Positions 60,080 through 64,000 of a stretch of 64,000 nucleotides of DNA are shown one piece after another (the stretch's first letter is position 1; each line of letters starts with the position of its first letter). The position numbers were made by a program, and so were the translations under genes. Source of the DNA: Candidatus Anammoximicrobium sp. GTDB taxonomy: Bacteria > Planctomycetota > Planctomycetia > Pirellulales > Pirellulaceae. The DNA is taken from the NCBI GenBank assembly GCA_012515235.1, contig JAAYYU010000042.1, positions 81,122 to 145,121 on the forward strand. The letters run 5' to 3'. A model generated the notes under the pieces. It saw only the letters and a program-made list of their open reading frames with translations, was not told where the DNA came from and ran no database searches.

Positions 60080-60492
60080 ACCTTCGAAGCCGCGGACTCC
60101 TGGCACCCAACGGAAAACCGACACCCCAATGACGGCGTCCTTGATGGCACGGTCGAGCGAAATGGGGTCAGGCTTGCAGAATTCAGTTTTGGCCGAGCAG
60201 ACTTGTACCCGATGGCGGGCACCCTGATCGGCCAAAACTGAATTCTGTAAGCCTGACCCCGGCCCGGCCAGGGAGTCCTCCACGTCACGTGGTTGCCGTG
60301 GACGGGAGTCACTTCTGGGTTTCTCCAAAATCGAACAGCTGCCATACACCAACCGCCGTCCGTGAACACTCGCCTCAACGCTTGTATTTACTGGCCTGGC
60401 AGCGTAGAAAGAAGTGAGGCTGCGGATCGCGCAGCATCCTGCTCACACCAACAACGCAACTCAACCATCCGCGATTCTTCCAGAGGCACGCC
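60080..60492. other. Intergenic region with hairpin family C
   Basis: 413 bp between co-directional genes, containing the family C hairpin at 60164-60260. The frame 60388-61005 on the reverse strand is antisense to the next gene and not credible. No clear promoter. Confidence 0.55.
60164..60260. repeat. Long hairpin family C, copy 3
   Basis: Arms 60164-60196 and 60228-60260 (33 bp, one mismatch) around a 31-nt loop. Outer sequence as in copies 1 and 2 (left arm TTGCAG, right arm CTGTAA); inner part ATTCAGTTTTGGCCGA is close to copy 1 but with a co-changed base pair (CAGTTTT/AAAACTG versus CAATTTT/AAAATTG). Confidence 0.9.
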
Positions 60493-61836
60493 ATGACACA
60501 CATCTTCACCCGACGAACCTTCCTTCAACATGCGGCGGCGGCCGGCGGGGCCGTGGGGCTGGGCCGTCTGTGGGCGGGCGAGCCGGCGGGCGGTGAACCG
60601 CAGCCGCTGACGCCGATCGGCCAGGCGCGGGGCGTCCACCCCGGACGCGTCGTCTGGGTCCACGATCCGGAAGTGACCGACTGGGAAGGGCCTGGCGACG
60701 GGCACTGGTACCAGGACAACCACACGAAGCAAGATCACGCCGACCAGATGGTCGCGCGGGCCGTCTGCGATCTGGCGGGCGACGGCACGCCGCGAAGGGC
60801 GTGGGACAAGCTGTTCCGACATTTTAACCTCACTCGCGGTAAAGGCGACGTCGGCTACCGGCCGGGCGAGAAGATCGTGATCAAGCCGAACTGGGTCGGG
60901 ATGATCTGGCGCGAGGGGGCCGTCGATCCGGAGACGTACCAGCTGGTCAAGCGTCAGGATTACATGAACACGGCTCCCCAGATGATCATTGCCCTGCTGC
61001 GGCAACTAGTCGAGGCCGCGGGCGTCGCCGAGTCGGACATCACGATCTGCGACACGCTGGCGTACCTGGTCAACGAGTACTACGAAATCCTGCACAGCGA
61101 CTATCCGCAGGTCCGGTACGAGGATTTCGCCGGCCGGTTCGGACGCATTCAGGTCCAATCGTCCACCGCGCCTTTGTATTGGAGCTGCCGGCCGGCGGGC
61201 GTGATGCAGGACTACGTGCCGCAGTGTTTTGCCGAATCCGAGTACCTGATCAACTTTGCAAACTTGAAAGCCCACACCGGGGCCGGCGTGACCTTGTGCG
61301 CCAAAAACCATTTCGGTTCGCTCGTCCGCTGGCCGGTACAGAAGGGCTACTTCGACATGCACCGGGCGTCGTTTTCCCGTGGCACGCAGGTCTACCGCGA
61401 GTTGGTCGATCTGATGGGCCACGCGCATTTGGGCGGCAAGACGGTGCTGTACCTGCTGGACGGTTTGTACTCCGGCAAGCACCCGATCGATCCCGCGCCG
61501 CGGCGGTGGGCTTCGCCGCCGTTCGATGGCCAGTGGGCGGCGAGCCTGCTGGCTTCCCAGGATCCCGTCGCCATCGACTCCGTGGCGGTTGACTTTCTGA
61601 GGGCCGAGTGGGACGACCATCCGCACCGCCCCGGCGCCGACGAGTACTTGCACGAGGCGGCCTTGGCGCACGCCCCGCCCTCAGGCACCTTCTACGACCC
61701 CAATCACGCCACGCCCGAGAAACGCCTCGCCAGCCTCGGCGTCCACGAGCACTGGAACAACGCCTTGGAAAAGAAGTACTCGCGGAATCTCGGAAGCGGC
61801 GAAGGCATTGAACTCGTCTCCGCTCGCGTGGGATAG
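60493..61836 (+). CDS. Tat-exported DUF362 domain protein
   Basis: A 447-residue protein with Tat leader TRRTFLQHAAAAGGAVGLG. The DUF362 core is seen in KIVIKPNWVGM, ITICDTLAY, LINFANLKAHTGAGVTLCAKNHFGSL (family signature around K.H...G.T...KN..G), and SQDPVAIDSVAVDFLR. DUF362 proteins are often linked to iron-sulfur or redox roles; this one has no 4Fe-4S ferredoxin motif. Long helical C-terminus. ATG 60493 preceded by CCAGAGGCACGCC, a modest ribosome binding site. Confidence 0.83.
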   Translation: MTHIFTRRTFLQHAAAAGGAVGLGRLWAGEPAGGEPQPLTPIGQARGVHPGRVVWVHDPEVTDWEGPGDGHWYQDNHTKQDHADQMVARAVCDLAGDGTPRRAWDKLFRHFNLTRGKGDVGYRPGEKIVIKPNWVGMIWREGAVDPETYQLVKRQDYMNTAPQMIIALLRQLVEAAGVAESDITICDTLAYLVNEYYEILHSDYPQVRYEDFAGRFGRIQVQSSTAPLYWSCRPAGVMQDYVPQCFAESEYLINFANLKAHTGAGVTLCAKNHFGSLVRWPVQKGYFDMHRASFSRGTQVYRELVDLMGHAHLGGKTVLYLLDGLYSGKHPIDPAPRRWASPPFDGQWAASLLASQDPVAIDSVAVDFLRAEWDDHPHRPGADEYLHEAALAHAPPSGTFYDPNHATPEKRLASLGVHEHWNNALEKKYSRNLGSGEGIELVSARVG

Positions 61837-61885
61837 CCGTGCCGCTTGGCGATCAGAATTGACGGGCAAAGCGCGTCGGCCGGAG

Positions 61886-63328
61886 TCACTTGACCGCCTT
61901 CAAATACAGTACCGCGTCGCCCTGGAAGGGCGCGGCGAAGCTGTGGCGGCTGCCGACGTTGCTGACCGTCTCGCCCGTCACGTCCTGTGCGTTGGCGATG
62001 TCCAGCCACGTGACGGAGTATTTCCCGGCGGGCAACTTCACCGTCAGGTTCGGGCTGTTGCCGGGCCGATACACGAAGTACTCCACGCCGGGGTTGGCCA
62101 GGCAGTATTGCGACGACGCCAATTCGCCCTGCGGCGTCATCGCGGCCAGATCCACACGCCGCGACCAGGCGAGCACCTGGCCCTGCGCCTTGCGGATCGA
62201 CTCCGACCACTGAGGATCGGTGCCCTTGGTCAGCACGCGGCCGTCGTAGGGATCCATGAAGATCGGATTCAGCCCCCGCAGAAAACTCTTCCAGACCCAG
62301 GCGACGTTGCCGCCGATGCCCCACAGATGGTCCGTGTCGCTGACGATCACTTTCGAGCCGTCGGCGGCGGGCGGGTCGTCGCGGTAGCCGCCCTCGGGAT
62401 TGGGCGAGATCCAGTCGCCCGGGCTGTCGAACAGCGTCTGGTTGCTGCCGCCTTTGTACTGGAACGTCATTCCGACCGGGTGCTGCTTGGGCAGAGTCTG
62501 TTCGTAATCGTGGATAAAGCGGATCATGTCGTACTGCCACGCGGTCGAAGCGGGATGATTCTCGTTGGAGATTTCGTACAGCACGTTGTCGAACGCGTTG
62601 ACCGTGTCGATCACTTTGCGGACGTAGGCTTTCTGCAGTTCGGTGATTTCGCGACTGCGGCCGGTGTGAATTTCCAGGCCGTTGCCGTCGCCGTCCAGAT
62701 CGCCGTTGATGCCGTTGGTGTTGTTGGCCGGGTGGAAGGGATGCTGCTTCCAGCCGCCGGGCGAGAACTGGATGCCCCAGCCTTCGAACAGCATGACCGC
62801 CGCGTAGATCCCTCGCCGGCCGGCGGCGTCAACGCGTTGGCCGAGGCGCCGGAAGTACTCCTCGTCGAACTCGCGGAGGTTGAAGCGGGGCTTGCCGTCC
62901 AAGGCCGCGCCGGGGCCGGGGCGCCGGAAGGGCTGGGGATAGGCGAAGTGGATCAACGGCTCTTTCTCGCGGTTGCCGCGCGTGTCCCAGGCCATCAATT
63001 CCCAGGTCCACAGGCGGAAGAAGTTGTGGGGATAGGCCGCCAGCCAATTCAGGTACTTGTCGTAATCGAATTTCGCCGGCGGATCGCTCGGCCCCATGTC
63101 CACCAGGTTGTTCCACGTGTGCGAGCCGGTCAGCAGGATGGCCCGCCCCGTGCTGTCCGTGAAGTACCGCGGGTTGTCCGGGTGCCGGCGCAGGGGCCCC
63201 CGGCCGGGTCCGGTTTCCGCGGCCCAGCCGAGGTCTGCCGCGACGAGGCCCGCGCCCAGCAAGACCGTTGCCGCAAGGCACAGCGGGAGCCGTCCGTGGA
63301 AGCCCGAGTCGATCTTTCTGCCGTTCAT
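61886..63328 (-). CDS. Secreted glycoside-hydrolase-like protein with collagen-binding-like C-terminal domain
   Basis: A 480-residue exported protein. ATG 63328 follows GGGAGG; leader LPLCLAATVLLGAGLVAA. The TIM-barrel part shows LLTGSHTWNNL, FFRLWTWE, IYAAVMLFEGWG, VLYEISNENHP with a likely acid/base Glu, and VIVSDTDHLWG, a pattern like DUF4038/GH140 and GH5-related enzymes. The last 90 residues (GVEYFVYRPGNSPNLTVKLPAGKYSVTWLDIANAQ) match the small beta domain described as collagen-binding domain of a putative collagenase. It likely acts on plant or algal glycans; an adjacent symporter could import products. Confidence 0.78.
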   Translation of the reverse strand: MNGRKIDSGFHGRLPLCLAATVLLGAGLVAADLGWAAETGPGRGPLRRHPDNPRYFTDSTGRAILLTGSHTWNNLVDMGPSDPPAKFDYDKYLNWLAAYPHNFFRLWTWELMAWDTRGNREKEPLIHFAYPQPFRRPGPGAALDGKPRFNLREFDEEYFRRLGQRVDAAGRRGIYAAVMLFEGWGIQFSPGGWKQHPFHPANNTNGINGDLDGDGNGLEIHTGRSREITELQKAYVRKVIDTVNAFDNVLYEISNENHPASTAWQYDMIRFIHDYEQTLPKQHPVGMTFQYKGGSNQTLFDSPGDWISPNPEGGYRDDPPAADGSKVIVSDTDHLWGIGGNVAWVWKSFLRGLNPIFMDPYDGRVLTKGTDPQWSESIRKAQGQVLAWSRRVDLAAMTPQGELASSQYCLANPGVEYFVYRPGNSPNLTVKLPAGKYSVTWLDIANAQDVTGETVSNVGSRHSFAAPFQGDAVLYLKAVK

Positions 63329-63415
63329 TTTTCTGCCTCCCAAATCCTTTTCCCTTCGTTTCTGTGCGGCTGCTGAAAGGCAACGCGGCGAGCGTGCCAA
63401 CCGCAACGTGAATTC

Positions 63416-64000
63416 CTAATCCTTGCGCGTGCCCAACGCCAGTCCGGCAATGTCTTTGTTGGCTCGCGGAAAGCCGAGGCTCGTCAAGTACCCCACGACG
63501 ACACAGGTGGCGATCCCGGTGAACGCGAACCAGTAGAAGTGGACGTGCGGATGAACAAGCCACACGACCGAGGCGCTCACCAGGGCCCCGGCCAGCGCGC
63601 CGGCGCCGTTGGCGCGGCGGGTAAAAATGCCCAGGATGAACAAGCCGGAAATCGTTCCGCCGAACATGCCGATGACGTTCAAGAACGCCTCGAACAGCGA
63701 ACGCACGTCCGAACGCGCGATCCACCACGCGGCCGCCATGCCGGCGACGCCCACCAGCACCGTCACGAGGCGTGCGACGGCCAGGCACTCGCGGTCGGAC
63801 GCCGCGACGCGCAAACGGCGGTGAACATCGGTGACGTAGGCCGTGGCCACGCTGTTCAGACTGCTGGACAGCGTCGATTGGGCGGCGGCAAAAATCCCGG
63901 CGACCACCAGGCCGGCGATCCCGACCGGCATCTCGCGGACGATGAACAAGGGAAAAATGGCGTCGGTCTGAAAGACGGGATCCAGCCGCTCCGGATGCTG
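63416..64000 (-). CDS. Sodium:solute symporter, C-terminal part (truncated by window edge)
   Basis: The last 194 residues of an SSS (SLC5) family transporter; the frame is open to the window end, and an internal Met at 63949 is not the real start. Visible: FPLFIVREMPVGIAGLVVAGIFAAAQSTLSSSLNSVATAYVTDV (helix 8 with the Ser-rich sodium-site region) followed by helices near AVARLVTVLVGVAGMAAAWW, FLNVIGMFGGTISGLFILGIF, GALAGALVSASVVWL and WFAFTGIATCVVVGYLTSLGF. It imports a sugar, sialic acid or amino acid with Na+. Gap of 87 bp to the hydrolase gene downstream on the same strand, so possibly one operon. Confidence 0.87.
   Translation of the reverse strand, partial: QHPERLDPVFQTDAIFPLFIVREMPVGIAGLVVAGIFAAAQSTLSSSLNSVATAYVTDVHRRLRVAASDRECLAVARLVTVLVGVAGMAAAWWIARSDVRSLFEAFLNVIGMFGGTISGLFILGIFTRRANGAGALAGALVSASVVWLVHPHVHFYWFAFTGIATCVVVGYLTSLGFPRANKDIAGLALGTRKD

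Overview
The window looks like a GC-rich chromosome segment of a planctomycete, probably of the Pirellulales/Rhodopirellula type. This is inferred from gene content. There are three secreted Gfo/Idh/MocA oxidoreductases, six Tat-type leaders, two secreted FAD-dependent oxidoreductases, a two-domain 3-keto-disaccharide hydrolase (DUF1080), NIPSNAP, HEAT and PQQ/TPR secreted proteins, a formylmethanofuran-dehydrogenase-type subunit A, and many dispersed palindromes between genes. No rRNA, tRNA, CRISPR array, integrase or transposase gene was seen.

Layout. 1-4381: pyruvate dehydrogenase complex (lpd end, aceE, aceF). 4382-11213: a lone methyltransferase, a large secreted glycosidase-like protein and a Tat Gfo/Idh/MocA protein. 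11868-15734: a TPP-riboswitch-controlled thiS-thiG-thiH-(iscS remnant)-thiF operon with a clear sigma70-type promoter and an attenuator terminator. 16326-17733: three small cysteine-containing proteins, one with about 37 Cys in 171 residues. 17871-27412: secreted carbohydrate-related enzymes (esterase, PL22-like propeller, GH plus CBM9-like protein), a VTT/DedA-like membrane protein, a Tat metallophosphatase and a transglutaminase-elicitor-like protein. 27534-32724: an unrecognised protein, a YeaQ/YmgE-type membrane protein, an FHA protein, a NIPSNAP protein and a FAD oxidoreductase. 33045-37997: a 1650-residue PQQ-repeat/TPR protein. 38259-47590: Gfo/Idh/MocA plus FAD oxidoreductase operon, M14 carboxypeptidase, an Endonuclease Q-UvrD helicase fusion, and DUF1080. 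48318-51020: stand-alone RAM (Lrp ligand) domain followed by trpD-trpC-trpF. 51281-55846: Gfo/Idh/MocA, HEAT protein, secreted Cys-tailed protein. 56506-60079: GT2 glycosyltransferase, fhcA and an AcuI-like oxidoreductase. 60493-64000: DUF362, GH/collagen-binding-like hydrolase and a truncated sodium:solute symporter.

Most of the accessory genes fit one theme: periplasmic or exported breakdown of complex sugars by hydrolases and oxidoreductases, followed by uptake. The points that most deserve follow-up are the EndoQ-UvrD fusion, the cysteine-rich secreted cluster, the decayed cysteine desulfurase inside the thiamine operon, and several families of dispersed palindromes. Three of the palindrome copies are near-perfect 33-35 bp hairpins whose paired arms differ between copies yet still pair.
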